Assembly: GCF_002736205.1 (NCBI RefSeq)
Contig: NZ_CP024091.1
Span: 3,283,555 to 3,347,554 of the forward strand
Direction of reading: 5' to 3'
DNA length: 64,000 nt
Origin: Pedobacter ginsengisoli
GTDB taxonomy: Bacteria > Bacteroidota > Bacteroidia > Sphingobacteriales > Sphingobacteriaceae
The notes below the pieces were generated by a model that was given only the letters and a program-made list of their open reading frames with translations, did not search any database and was not told the origin of the DNA. The translations under genes and the position numbers were made by a program. Below, piece by piece: positions 44,409 to 53,706 of the stretch (positions within the stretch are counted from its first letter, which is position 1; every line of letters starts with the position of its first letter).

Positions 44409-44429
44409 TTTATCACTAGTAGAGATAAA
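44409..44429. repeat. 21-bp palindrome TTTATC-N9-GATAAA, copy b
   Basis: Identical to copy a at 43341-43361. An inverted half copy (TTTATCTCTACTAG) at 44461-44474 can pair with 44416-44429 across 31 nt. Both lie between the divergent methyltransferase and recombinase transcripts, so they could be an attachment site or an operator pair. Confidence 0.7.
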
Positions 44430-44511
44430 TCTTTTTTTTCGGTGGGTTTTAAAAAGTTTATTTATCTCTACTAGAGTAGTTTCAATTTTCGATGGCCGGA
44501 ATTTCGGGCTT

Positions 44512-44727
44512 ATGAAAAATTTCATCCAGACGAGCAGGCGAAGTATAACGGCAATAAATGCCGCCAGACTATTGAATCAACATGGTACAGAAGTCAGTCT
44601 GGAACGTGCAAAACTTATTTTGGACTTCCTTTACAAATTCGCTAAATTATCTGCTGTACAGGCCATTAATGGGGATTCCGGTAAAAAACCCCTAGAGAAA
44701 AAGACTCCTCGTAACCTGTACAAGTAG
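44512..44727 (+). CDS. small helical protein upstream of the serine recombinase
   Basis: A 71-residue basic protein containing INAARLLNQHGTEVSLERAK and LILDFLYKFAKL, a helical pattern common in short ORFs next to mobile-element recombinases of Bacteroidota. It has no signal peptide. It is 37 nt upstream of the recombinase, the recombinase ATG is preceded by AAAGGAGAA, and the two are probably cotranscribed. It may be a directionality or regulatory factor, but I do not recognise a named family. Confidence 0.6.
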   Translation: MKNFIQTSRRSITAINAARLLNQHGTEVSLERAKLILDFLYKFAKLSAVQAINGDSGKKPLEKKTPRNLYK

Positions 44728-44764
44728 AAACTAATTTTAAAACTGAAATGAAAGGAGAAATTAA

Positions 44765-46314
44765 ATGAAAAAAGCGTGTTTATACATTAGGGTAAGTACT
44801 GATGAACAGGCGGACAAAGGCTTTTCCCAAAGGGATCAGGCCGAGCGGTTACAAATTCATTGTGCGAAAAATGACATCGATGTCGGCAAAATCATTTTTG
44901 AAGATTATTCTGCCAAGACCTTCAACCGTCCTGAATGGACGAAATTAATGGCTGAAATGAGAAAATCAAAAGGAAAAGATTTTGATTATGTTATGTTTAC
45001 CAAATGGGACAGGTTCAGCCGGAATACAGCTGATGCTTATCAGATGATCCGTATCCTTACTGTAGATTACCAAATTGAGCCCATTGCAATAGAACAGCCC
45101 TTAGACTTGGCTGTACCGGAAAGTAAGACCATTCTGGCCGTTTATCTATCTATGCCAGAAGTAGAGAATGACAGAAGAGCGTTAAACGTAACCTACGGGA
45201 TGCGCAGAGCCAAGAAAGAAGGTCGCTGGATGGGGCTACCTCCAACAGGTTATAAAAATAAGATCACTGAGAATGGTAAAAAATATATCGCCATCGACGA
45301 ACCACAAGCCAGCCACATGAGATGGGCTTTTGAGCAGATTGCAGAAGGTATGCTGGCCATAGACCATGTGTGGATGAAGTCCAAGGAAAGGGGATTAAGA
45401 TGCAGCCGTACCACTTTCTGGAAGCACATCACCAATCCTGGATATATCGGTAAAATACCGATCCCAGAATTTAAAGATGAAGAAGCTTACCTTGCTGATG
45501 GACAACATGCCCCCTTAATTTCCGAAGTTCTCTTTTATAAGGTACAGGAAGTACTAGAGTTGAGAAGGCGAAAGTTTGAAAAGAAAGGAACCAAAGCAGT
45601 ATCGCCGCGTTCATTAGCACTACGGGGATTTCTGATCTGTCCAAAATGCGGCCACATCATGACAGGTAGTGCCTCCAGAGGAAGGCATAAAGCGTATTAC
45701 CCGTATTACCATTGTAATCCAGTTGCGGAATAAGGTTTCAGGCAGATAAAGTAAACACGCTTTTTGAGCGTAACCTGAAACAATTTGTTCCTAAACCCGG
45801 TATGGCTGAACTTTTCAAGGCTGTTATTTGTGATTCCTATATAGAAAATGGTGGAAGATCCTTATCGAACCAAAATCAAAAAATTGATCAGATTTCAGAA
45901 CAGAATAGCAGGAAAGCAAGAGCTTTAGAACTACTGATAAATAAATCCATCTCTAGCGACGAATATCAGCAAATCAGAAAAGAGTGCGAAAATGCCATTA
46001 TCAGGCTTGAAGCAGAGCTGAAAGAGTTAAGTCAGCGAGTTGATGAGGATCTTGATATTGAGGGTTTGGCCGATTTAGCAGTAAATAACCTTAAAAACCT
46101 GCCTGAATTCTACGCAACAGCGGATTCTGATATAAAAAGGGCAATTGTGGGTTCGATCTATCCTGAAAAATGGGTTTTTGACGGCGAAAAACATCGAACC
46201 CCTGAAATTAATGAAGCGGCCCAACTTATCTTTCACATTAACAGGAAGTTAGGGCATAAAAAAACCGGAGTAAAATCTTTAGAAAATTTTTACTCCGGTG
46301 AGGTGCACTTGTAG
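44765..46314 (+). pseudogene. large serine recombinase, frameshifted in the zinc ribbon
   Basis: The first part (44765-45733) holds the resolvase domain with catalytic S11 in YIRVSTDEQ, the recombinase domain (MGLPPTGYKNKIT), and the start of the zinc ribbon (LICPKCGHIMTG, YYHCNPV). It ends at TAA 45731. Reading one frame over from 45724 continues naturally as CGIRFQADKVNTLFERNLKQ and runs through a coiled-coil tail to 46314. A single missing base near 45719-45723 therefore splits the gene, between the two Cys pairs of the ribbon. As read, the product would lack its coiled coil and be impaired. A sequencing error or natural frameshifting cannot be excluded. A ribosome site AAAGGAGAAATTAA precedes the ATG. 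Confidence 0.9.
46264..46299. terminator. hairpin at the 3' end of the recombinase gene
   Basis: 12-bp arms ACCGGAGTAAAA (46264-46275) and TTTTACTCCGGT (46288-46299) around a 12-nt loop, lying inside the last codons of the recombinase frame. No U-run follows. It may mark the element's end or act in termination. Nothing else is recognisable between 46315 and 46611. Confidence 0.4.
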
Positions 46315-46611
46315 GGGGCATTATCGAACAACTTATCCCCTTGATAATGTTATTTGATAAAATCGAATACAAGCACGAGAAGAGGGATTTTTGAGTATTT
46401 AGAGTCCCTTTACAATACAACAGCCAACCAGAAAACAACAGATTCTTTGAATTTTTGGTAGATGTTTTTAGCCGAGTTTACCCCTTAAAATACCAAACTT
46501 TATAATGATGTGGGGAGTAGAATAGAACCCGCTTTAAATGGCATCCAGCACGTATTTTGAATATTTACGGTAAAAGCCATAACTTACATCCTCAGATATT
46601 AAAAACCATTT

Positions 46612-47373
46612 ATGACGCTTCGATACATTCAACCACCTGAGAAACTTGGAGAGGGATTCCTAAAGTTTGCGAAAGAAATTCACCAAAAAAGTTTATCACT
46701 TGAAACCAAATTTACTGAAGAAGAAATAGCGAACTTTTTTAACGAGAGTTTCTCAGGTAAGATAAGAGCAAACTTTCTTTTATGGATTGGAGACTTGAAC
46801 AGATCGATAAAGGGCATCAACATTATAGTAGGTGACTTCTCCGAGATTAGAGCCGACAGAAATTCCTTGGGTGGCGATCCAGTGATTAGGAGCGAATTTC
46901 TATTTCAGGCTTTTTTCGGCGAGTTTTTTAGGCTGAAAGAGATCTCCAAAATATTTCTCAAACTGCTATACAAGCACAAAGTACTGTCAACAAAAGAAAA
47001 AGATATGCTCAACGACAGTTATTTTAAGGTATTCGAATGGGTATATGAAGTTCGTAACATGATTATTCATCAAGGAGTGACTTTTAAAAACTATGATGTA
47101 GAGCTTCCTATGGATTTCCTGACGGACATTTCGGACGAGGAAAAAGCAAAGTTCCAGGAGCTACTTGAAAATTATAATGATAGGGATGGAACCGTAGAAA
47201 TCCAATGTGCATTTTACACCTCGATAATTCGCAACATCATGAACACTTTCCTTGAATTCCAGGAAAAAGTGGGCCAAACTTTAGCTGAACTGATCCTGCT
47301 TTATGAAGAACATGCTATGTCTATTACGGTTAGCGATCATGCCGATACTGAAATACTCAACCCTGGTAAATAA
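46612..47373 (+). CDS. HEPN-like domain protein of unknown function
   Basis: A 253-residue all-helical protein with no signal peptide. The segment EVRNMIIHQG (about residues 146-155) carries the R-x4-H motif of HEPN domains, preceded by helices of the type expected. Similarity in layout to the Cthe_2314-like HEPN group is possible but not certain. HEPN proteins are often RNases in toxin-antitoxin, abortive infection and other conflict systems. It follows the serine recombinase on the same strand after about 300 bp and may be cargo of that element. No partner nucleotidyltransferase gene is adjacent. Confidence 0.5.
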   Translation: MTLRYIQPPEKLGEGFLKFAKEIHQKSLSLETKFTEEEIANFFNESFSGKIRANFLLWIGDLNRSIKGINIIVGDFSEIRADRNSLGGDPVIRSEFLFQAFFGEFFRLKEISKIFLKLLYKHKVLSTKEKDMLNDSYFKVFEWVYEVRNMIIHQGVTFKNYDVELPMDFLTDISDEEKAKFQELLENYNDRDGTVEIQCAFYTSIIRNIMNTFLEFQEKVGQTLAELILLYEEHAMSITVSDHADTEILNPGK

Positions 47374-47472
47374 AAAAAGAAGACGGCTTTTCACGATGTG
47401 CAATCGGCATAAACTAAATATTATCACCGGACTGAAAAATATCTATTTCCGGGCCACAACCAAAACCACTCA

Positions 47473-48750
47473 TTAGATTTTAACGAACTCTACCCTTCTG
47501 TTTTCCGCTTTTCCTGATGCGGTTGAATTGCTACCAACAGGTTCGCTTGCGCCTTTTCCATCTGTAACAATCTGGCCGTCATCTATACCAAATTCCTCTG
47601 TCAATACTTTTTTTACAGATGCAGCGCGTTTTTTGGAAAGCGCCAGGTTTGTCTCTTCTGATCCCTCATTATCAGTATGTCCAACAATTTTAATTTTAAT
47701 ACCTGACGATTCTTTAATTGCAGCGGCAATTTCTTTAATAAGACCAAACGATTCAGGTTTGATTTTATCAGAATTTGTATCGAATAAAATACCATTTGTT
47801 ACAAAGCGCCCCTGTTCTAATAATTTAGACCTTGTATCCGGCTGACCGGCGCCGATACGCAGGTTGCTTAAGTAAAAGGCGGGATAGCCCTCTTTCGTTT
47901 TGGCTCCGCTGAAAAGTAATTGATTAAAATTGGCTGCTGTTGCCACTGCAGTTGGTACATCAAGCACCTTATCAGCGTTGTACCAAAGTCTTAGGCGCTC
48001 CTTTTGTATAGCAATTGCCACATGAATTACTGAGCCATAGTTACTCTGAAACCCTGTCAGGAATATTTTGTCTGATTTTAATTTCTGCTTGGCATTTTCC
48101 CTGGAATCAAGAGAAACGGTCGCTTTTTCACGACTAAAGGACGTAGAGAAATAAAGAATATTTTTCAGCGCATAATTATAAACATCCAACCTTTTGGCCC
48201 TATCTCCGCGATCGAAAACCTCAAACTGAAAGCCAGGAAAAACTGCTGAAGAATTTAACGAAAGATTAAGAAAAACATCGAATTCCACGGTGAAATTCTC
48301 TGGTAATTTAATTGTAGGCGATAGGAATTGTCCAGAATTAAATTGAAGCCATTTACCCTGTTGACCGTCTAATTTTACGATCTCGGCAGATCCAGTTGTA
48401 AACCATTTCAGCGGAAACTCACCAATGACATCCTGCTCGAAATTATCATAAAGCAACGTTTTCTCACCTGGTATAAAATCAAATTTGGTATAAGAGGCAG
48501 CCAATTTTCCTGACTTGGAACTCTCTGAAGCTTTCTCTCCTTTTGTCCCATCCTGCGCAGCATCTTTTTTTGCCTTTGTAGAACCGTTCCCATCAATCGC
48601 TTTCTCAGCTTTCTGCGTGCTTTTCTTAATCAACAGATCACTACCTGCATTTGCCGCTTTTTCGCCCAGTCGTTTGAGAAATCCCTGACTGCGGGCACTC
48701 AGGGTCATTGCCTGAATCACAAGCACTACTAAAAATAATTTTTTAAACAT
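47473..48750 (-). CDS. OmpA-family outer membrane protein
   Basis: A 425-residue secreted protein (signal peptide to ARSQ). Residues about 22-85 are Lys/Ala/Ser-rich and likely unstructured. The middle (about 95-300) is a beta-sandwich resembling a laminin-G/concanavalin-like fold (YDNFEQDVIGEFPLKWFTTG). The C-terminal about 110 residues are the peptidoglycan-binding OmpA domain with FDTNSDKIKPES, IVGHTDNEGSEETNLALSKK and the closing ENRRVEFVKI. It probably tethers the outer layer to peptidoglycan. It is monocistronic. About 470 bp upstream hold nothing else I can identify. Confidence 0.88.
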   Translation of the reverse strand: MFKKLFLVVLVIQAMTLSARSQGFLKRLGEKAANAGSDLLIKKSTQKAEKAIDGNGSTKAKKDAAQDGTKGEKASESSKSGKLAASYTKFDFIPGEKTLLYDNFEQDVIGEFPLKWFTTGSAEIVKLDGQQGKWLQFNSGQFLSPTIKLPENFTVEFDVFLNLSLNSSAVFPGFQFEVFDRGDRAKRLDVYNYALKNILYFSTSFSREKATVSLDSRENAKQKLKSDKIFLTGFQSNYGSVIHVAIAIQKERLRLWYNADKVLDVPTAVATAANFNQLLFSGAKTKEGYPAFYLSNLRIGAGQPDTRSKLLEQGRFVTNGILFDTNSDKIKPESFGLIKEIAAAIKESSGIKIKIVGHTDNEGSEETNLALSKKRAASVKKVLTEEFGIDDGQIVTDGKGASEPVGSNSTASGKAENRRVEFVKI

Positions 48751-49225
48751 TTTCTAAGGAATTAGTTAGGAATCAAAGAACGGAAACAAGCAAATAAGTT
48801 AAAATATTTATCTGCTGACTAACACGAAACAGGGGTCGGAAAACAGCTAATATACCATGTGGGCCTTTAAGCATTCAAAAACTGAATTTCATCTGCTTAT
48901 AGACATTTTAGTCTACATTGACTGTATTTGATAGACGCCACGTTAGAAAACACCATAGAAAGCCCCTATTATAGATAAAACACAATTGATCTGATCGCCT
49001 TATCGGTTATTCGTCGACAAACATCAGTTGTTTATCGACATCAAAGGGTGATTATATGCAACTCAGTATAGAAATAACTTCCTATGATTATCTTTATAGG
49101 ATAATGAATGCAACAGTAAAAAAGGGCTTTTGAATTTCAACTAAAAGCAGCGCTTTTGGTTATTAATCGATAATAGCATTCCATATACAAACGAGTATTG
49201 AAAAAAGTTAAAATTATATTTGTCA

Positions 49226-49507
49226 ATGGTTTATAAAAAAGTTTGGCATTTACGCAAGCAGGTTATTCCGCACCTGCTTTTTTGGATAAGTTGTACCGCA
49301 TTTCTTACTCCCCTATTTATTATCGGCCTTCCAAGCTTTATAATCGGCTTGTCTTTGGTATTGAAGTGGCTTGAACTGATATATTCAAGTTCCTATATTT
49401 TTAACATTTATGTTGAAGAAAAAATGCATGTTGCGTTTATGGAGATCAATCTGAAAAAACAATCTTTTCCTAAACTGACAAAAACTGAACCCAACCACCA
49501 CAAATAA
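49226..49507 (+). pseudogene. truncated LytS-type histidine kinase (N-terminal membrane part only)
   Basis: About 93 residues. The start resembles the intact kinase at 58273: LRKQVIPHLLFWISCTAFLT with IIGLPSFIIGLSLVLKW against LLRHLLFWGICTTILTFLF with AVGLPSYWLALKLVLM. The two membrane segments remain, but the dimerisation histidine (PHFLFN) and ATPase parts are gone; the frame ends in an unrelated tail (KLTKTEPNHHK). The response regulator gene follows after 14 nt, as in a normal kinase/regulator operon. I read this as a kinase gene with a large internal deletion. Confidence 0.75.
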
Positions 49508-49521
49508 CTAAATAAAGTATC

Positions 49522-50244
49522 ATGAAGATAAAGACATTAATAGTAGATGATGAACCACACGCCATTGAGGTAATTGAAAAATATGTTGAAGACTTTACAG
49601 AAATTGATCTTGTAGCAAAATGTAATACCGCGATACAGGCATTTCAGATTCTGCAAAAAACCAGGATAGATCTTATATTTTTAGATGTAAAGATGCCGGG
49701 TCTTTTAGGCACTAACCTTGTTAGGTCACTCAAGAATCCACCTAAGATTATTTTTACCACGGCTTACCAGGACTATGCCCTTGAAGGTTTTGATTTGAAC
49801 GCCGTTGACTATCTATTAAAGCCCATCCCATTTGATAGATTTCTTAAGGCTATAGACAAGGTTTTTGAGGCTTATAAAGTCAACCATCACAGAGTAAGTA
49901 TAGAGCAACAGGTGCCAGAACCAAAAGGCGACAACTTCCTATATTTAAGAGTTGAACGAAAAATGGTTAAAATTAATGTTATTGAAATATTCTGGATAGA
50001 AAGTCTCAAAGATTACATCAAGGTTGTTTTAAAAGATAAGGCACTGGTCAGCAAGCAGAAAATCAGTGTCATTGAGGAATTGCTTCCTGAAGAGAAATTT
50101 GTGCGAATTCACCGCTCATTTATTGTAGCAATTGATAAGGTGGAGAGTTATCACGCTTATGCGATCGAGATTCTGGGCAAAGAGCTGCCCATAGGCCGTA
50201 ACTATAAGGCAGAATGCCGGAAAAGATTAAGGTTAATCAATTGA
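49522..50244 (+). CDS. LytTR-family response regulator
   Basis: A 240-residue regulator. The receiver domain has LIVDDEPHAIEVIEKY, the phosphorylation site D55 in LIFLDVKMPG, FTTAYQDYALEGF and the lysine in YLLKPI. The C-terminal LytTR DNA-binding domain has FLYLRVERKMVKINV, IFWIESLKDYIKV and RIHRSFIVAIDKV. It is intact in length and motifs. Its cognate kinase gene just upstream is truncated, so it may depend on a paralogous kinase such as the one at 58273. Confidence 0.93.
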   Translation: MKIKTLIVDDEPHAIEVIEKYVEDFTEIDLVAKCNTAIQAFQILQKTRIDLIFLDVKMPGLLGTNLVRSLKNPPKIIFTTAYQDYALEGFDLNAVDYLLKPIPFDRFLKAIDKVFEAYKVNHHRVSIEQQVPEPKGDNFLYLRVERKMVKINVIEIFWIESLKDYIKVVLKDKALVSKQKISVIEELLPEEKFVRIHRSFIVAIDKVESYHAYAIEILGKELPIGRNYKAECRKRLRLIN

Positions 50245-50358
50245 TATTTTCTTCGAGAATTAATCAATCCCAGACAAGTCTCTCCACATTGATCGAAAGA
50301 AGCAGATATTACAGGTCACCATCTAAAATCACTATGGCGATTTTGTTCTTTCAAACAC

Positions 50359-51126
50359 CTAGGGTTGTTTATACCAATGTGATGTCCCGAACTTTTGGAT
50401 ATCGAAAATATCTGCGTTTATTGATGCATTTATAGTAACGTTTGAATAAGTCGCATCCTCAACATGTTTTCCGCTTATAAATTGTTGAGCAGCTACTGGA
50501 AACCAGACCAGCCCATAGGTTTTTATTTTGTACCTGGTATCGCGTACTCTTCTGCCAATGAAATCTATGAATCTTACAGGGTAAAGTCCTTGTAAATCGT
50601 ACCATATTTGTACACCAGATTTACCTTCTGTGTTTGTGGCGCCGAGCACGTAAATCTTTTTTCCCTCCCACATCCCAAAACATGATTTGTTTATATCTAC
50701 GCCATTGCTTATTAGGTACTTTTTAACATCATCAATAGCATCATAGTATATATCGCCCAATATGTATTCATCCGGGTAACGGTTATTCACAAATCTTCCG
50801 GAACTTTGGTATGCTTTGAACAGAAAAAGCGAATCACCTTTTATGATGCTGGCATTACCATCGCCAGGATCACCATTATCAATTCTATGAAGTCCAGGAT
50901 AAAGATCTGCATGATATTCTTTTCCTTCCTGACTCCTTCCATATTGGTCGCGACGTATTTGCTTGATATAGGTTATAGATTTCAGCCACTTCCCTTTGTA
51001 GCGTTTTTGAATGGTTTCCACGTTCACCGAAGTAGCTTGTGCGTTTAATTTCCCGGTTACTAAAACAAATATTAGAGATGTAAGGCAGCCGGCCAAACCA
51101 AGAATTTTTTTCTTCTTATTTAGCAT
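50359..51126 (-). CDS. secreted protein, possibly LolA-like fold, partner of cytochrome c
   Basis: A 255-residue protein with a signal peptide (to LNAQ). Its beta-rich body contains WYDLQGLYPVRFIDFIGRRV and TYGLVWFPVAAQQFISGK, the kind of pattern seen in outer-membrane lipoprotein-sorting (LolA/LolB) folds and in Bacteroidota relatives that respond to substrates. The assignment is weak. The gene start overlaps the upstream cytochrome stop by 11 nt, so the two are coupled. Confidence 0.55.
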   Translation of the reverse strand: MLNKKKKILGLAGCLTSLIFVLVTGKLNAQATSVNVETIQKRYKGKWLKSITYIKQIRRDQYGRSQEGKEYHADLYPGLHRIDNGDPGDGNASIIKGDSLFLFKAYQSSGRFVNNRYPDEYILGDIYYDAIDDVKKYLISNGVDINKSCFGMWEGKKIYVLGATNTEGKSGVQIWYDLQGLYPVRFIDFIGRRVRDTRYKIKTYGLVWFPVAAQQFISGKHVEDATYSNVTINASINADIFDIQKFGTSHWYKQP

Positions 51127-52090
51127 AGGATATGACAGTTACTTTATTATTTTGGTTTTTTAATGTTTTTAAGTAGGCAAAAATAGCGCCCAGGTCAATC
51201 TCGGTCATGCCGCCGTACATTGTCCATGGCATAGGAGAATTTAATTGCCCTGCCGATAGTTTTGCTGGTTTGGATTCAGAATTGGTATGTGTTTTGAACC
51301 TGCGAACAAACATATCCTTGGTCCAGTTTCCTATTCCGGTAGCTTTATCCATTGTAATATTAGGTGCCCGTATCACACCTGCCGGCAGTATAAATTCCAT
51401 TCCACCTCCAAATTCGCTGCCTGCTACTATCACACCTTTTTCTTGCTTGCTATGGCAGTCTACGCATCCTGCAGCATTAACTAGGTAGCCTCCATAATGA
51501 ACTGTATCGGACAATGCTGGCATATCTGAGTGTTCCGGCTGCTTTGGACCGAGCTTATTTAAGAGATTAACCGGAAAATCCAGGTCAGGCGCCGGCGTGT
51601 CATTCTTAATAGGTTTAAGTGTTCTTAAATAAGCTATAATACTGAATACGTCGTCTTTACTCATCTTTCCAAAGCGCTGATAGCCCATTACAGGAAAAAG
51701 GGCATGCCCATCTTTGCCGACACCCGAGGTGATGGCACGATAAATCTCGCCATCAGTCCAGGAGGAGAGTTTGTATGGAGTAAGGTTCGTTGAGTAGATA
51801 TTGCCTGGAAACCCTGCTTTTTTATCAAAATGCTCTCCTCCACGTCCTTCACTGCCCGGTACTATAGGGCCACCAAAAGCATTCCAGTCACGAGTACTAT
51901 GGCAATCCATACATACTGTCACATGGTTCGCAAGGTACCTACCCCGCTCAACTGTCTGCGTGGTTTTCTTCACTTTAAGTTCAGGTGCAACACCGACATT
52001 TGGAAGAGCAAAATTTAAATATAAACCAGATGTAAGGCCTAACAGAATAACAAAGACAAGGGTTATGCCAAGTACTTTTAATATTTTCAT
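51116..52090 (-). CDS. membrane-anchored dihaem cytochrome c
   Basis: 324 residues from ATG 52090; the open frame reaches back to 52249, but the first 53 residues before this Met look noncoding. Residues 7-27 form an N-terminal anchor (VLGITLVFVILLGLTSGLY). Two cytochrome c domains carry haem motifs CMDCH (60-64) and CVDCH (208-212). FPVMGYQRFG and SPMPWTMYGGM are candidate axial-methionine loops. The layout resembles the small cytochrome subunits that receive electrons from periplasmic dehydrogenases. Its partner gene downstream overlaps by 11 nt. Confidence 0.88.
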   Translation of the reverse strand: MKILKVLGITLVFVILLGLTSGLYLNFALPNVGVAPELKVKKTTQTVERGRYLANHVTVCMDCHSTRDWNAFGGPIVPGSEGRGGEHFDKKAGFPGNIYSTNLTPYKLSSWTDGEIYRAITSGVGKDGHALFPVMGYQRFGKMSKDDVFSIIAYLRTLKPIKNDTPAPDLDFPVNLLNKLGPKQPEHSDMPALSDTVHYGGYLVNAAGCVDCHSKQEKGVIVAGSEFGGGMEFILPAGVIRAPNITMDKATGIGNWTKDMFVRRFKTHTNSESKPAKLSAGQLNSPMPWTMYGGMTEIDLGAIFAYLKTLKNQNNKVTVISYAK

Positions 52091-52259
52091 AATGAGTTGT
52101 TTAAAAAAACAAATTTCAGCAGACGCTAGCTGTTCTACACCATTGATCGATAAAAGACACATTAATGTAGACAAAAGCTTTTCTTTGCGGGACGAATGGA
52201 CATGATATGTTTCTTCAATATCCAATTCTTCAAGGCACCCTACGAGCATTGATTAGTTG

Positions 52260-52751
52260 TTATATAATAGATATTGTTGTAGAAAACAGTAAATTGTTAT
52301 CTAATTTCCCTGTACAAATCATACCCAGTTTTTGCAGCAACCTAATCGATCTGACATTGCTGTCAAGGGTCGTTGCTGAGATCGATTTATGAAGGTCGGA
52401 AGCCAATAAGTCCTGTAAAATTACAGATGCGGCTTCATATGCAAACCCACTTCGCTGATAGTCAGGAAGAAATGCAAAGCCAATATCCCAGTGAGGAAGA
52501 TAATCTCTTTTCAAAAAAGTAACTATTCCTATCCTGACCATGGTTTGCTTATTATGAACTGTCCAGTATACGGCTAACGGATTTTCAGCTATTTTCCTGA
52601 TATACTCCCGGGCAGTTTCAAGAGTATGAATATGCCGTTCGCCTATAAAGGTTACCCAATCACTCGTGTTTGTCAGTTGCTTGATAAAAGCCGCATCGTT
52701 CATTTGCAACACTTTTATAATTAATCTATCTGTATGGTAGGTTGATTTCAT
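52260..52751 (-). CDS. GNAT-family N-acetyltransferase (RimJ/RimL type)
   Basis: A 163-residue protein with the RimJ/RimL pattern: TDRLIIKVLQMNDAAFIKQL at the N-terminus, WDIGFAFLPDYQRSGFAYEA with the acetyl-CoA-binding Q/RxxGxA segment, and SISATTLDSNVRSIRLLQKLG near the end. These enzymes acetylate N-terminal amino groups of proteins or small amines such as antibiotics. The substrate is unknown. It is a single gene with no obvious partner. Confidence 0.85.
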   Translation of the reverse strand: MKSTYHTDRLIIKVLQMNDAAFIKQLTNTSDWVTFIGERHIHTLETAREYIRKIAENPLAVYWTVHNKQTMVRIGIVTFLKRDYLPHWDIGFAFLPDYQRSGFAYEAASVILQDLLASDLHKSISATTLDSNVRSIRLLQKLGMICTGKLDNNLLFSTTISII

Positions 52752-52825
52752 TATGAATGTTATTAGTAGGAATATGCATTTTAGAAAAACAATTTATTAC
52801 TTCGAAGATAGCCTCCATAAAGACG

Positions 52826-53407
52826 CTATATACGTCTAAATAAAGAATCCATAAATTCTGTCACTACCGTCTTTAGTGATTGATATTCTTTATCTGGCCT
52901 ATCCAAATCAGCCCATGACATTTTATAGATTGCCTCAGGATTAATCTCCTTGAAATCAGCATGAAGGTAATTGCCAAGTGCACTCATTAGTATAACATGA
53001 AACGAGCAGGCATCTTCATCGTATTCTACTGGAGAAAAAAAACAATCGATAATGCAGGTATAAAGCGCTTCAATAGCTGTAAGTGCCATGCTTGCCCTCT
53101 TATATCCTTTTGATTGCGTCATTTCGCGGACTTCTAAGGTAAATACCAACAGATCATCAGCCATACCATTAAGCATTAACTCTTTGTCCAGGATAAGCTC
53201 CGTTCGAATGCCCGGCCTGATAAGTTTCTCCAAAAAATCAAATGCATTTCGAACACTTTCATCAGATTCTTCTTTTATGTTCAAATCTCCACTGTAATTT
53301 TCTTCTATCCAGGTTAAAATAAAATGCTCATTTTCTTTTACTGACAAATAAAGAAACCTAAACTTATCTTCGCGGTTAAGAGCCAGAAATGTTTTTTGAT
53401 GTTCCAT
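52826..53407 (-). CDS. helical hypothetical protein
   Basis: A 193-residue cytoplasmic acidic protein, mostly alpha-helical, with no recognised motif. Conserved-looking segments are LEVREMTQSKGYKRAS and ALTAIEALYTCIID. It is not obviously part of an operon with its neighbours. It is likely a real gene because the frame is intact, initiates with ATG, and has normal composition. The following 300 bp to 53706 contain nothing I can name. Confidence 0.5.
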   Translation of the reverse strand: MEHQKTFLALNREDKFRFLYLSVKENEHFILTWIEENYSGDLNIKEESDESVRNAFDFLEKLIRPGIRTELILDKELMLNGMADDLLVFTLEVREMTQSKGYKRASMALTAIEALYTCIIDCFFSPVEYDEDACSFHVILMSALGNYLHADFKEINPEAIYKMSWADLDRPDKEYQSLKTVVTEFMDSLFRRI

Positions 53408-53706
53408 TTTATATTAGTTTCAGTAAAATTTGGACTTTAACCTTTAGACGTCAACAAAAATATACAGACAGCATCAGTAACAAGACAAAAAACACATTTC
53501 ACTTGCTAAATGCTGTAAGGTAGTATATGTGAATACTCAGGCAGTGAGATACGCTGATAAATGGCACTCAAACCCTTTAAATTGCTTTTAATCGCATCAA
53601 GTCTTCGCCGTCCAGCTAAAAATTAAAGAAAATCATAGCCGACTCAAAATTCAAAGATTAAACAAACCCAGACTTTGAATTGGGGCCTGTTTTACTAAAG
53701 ACCTAC

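Noticed and set aside
46321..46360. Third copy of the TTTATC palindrome marking the element's right end
   Set aside because: TTATC-N5-GATAA at 46333-46347 shares only the outer bases; the centre and spacing differ.
52091..52249. 53-residue N-terminal extension of the cytochrome c
   Set aside because: ATG 52090 starts directly before the membrane anchor, as expected; the upstream residues look noncoding.
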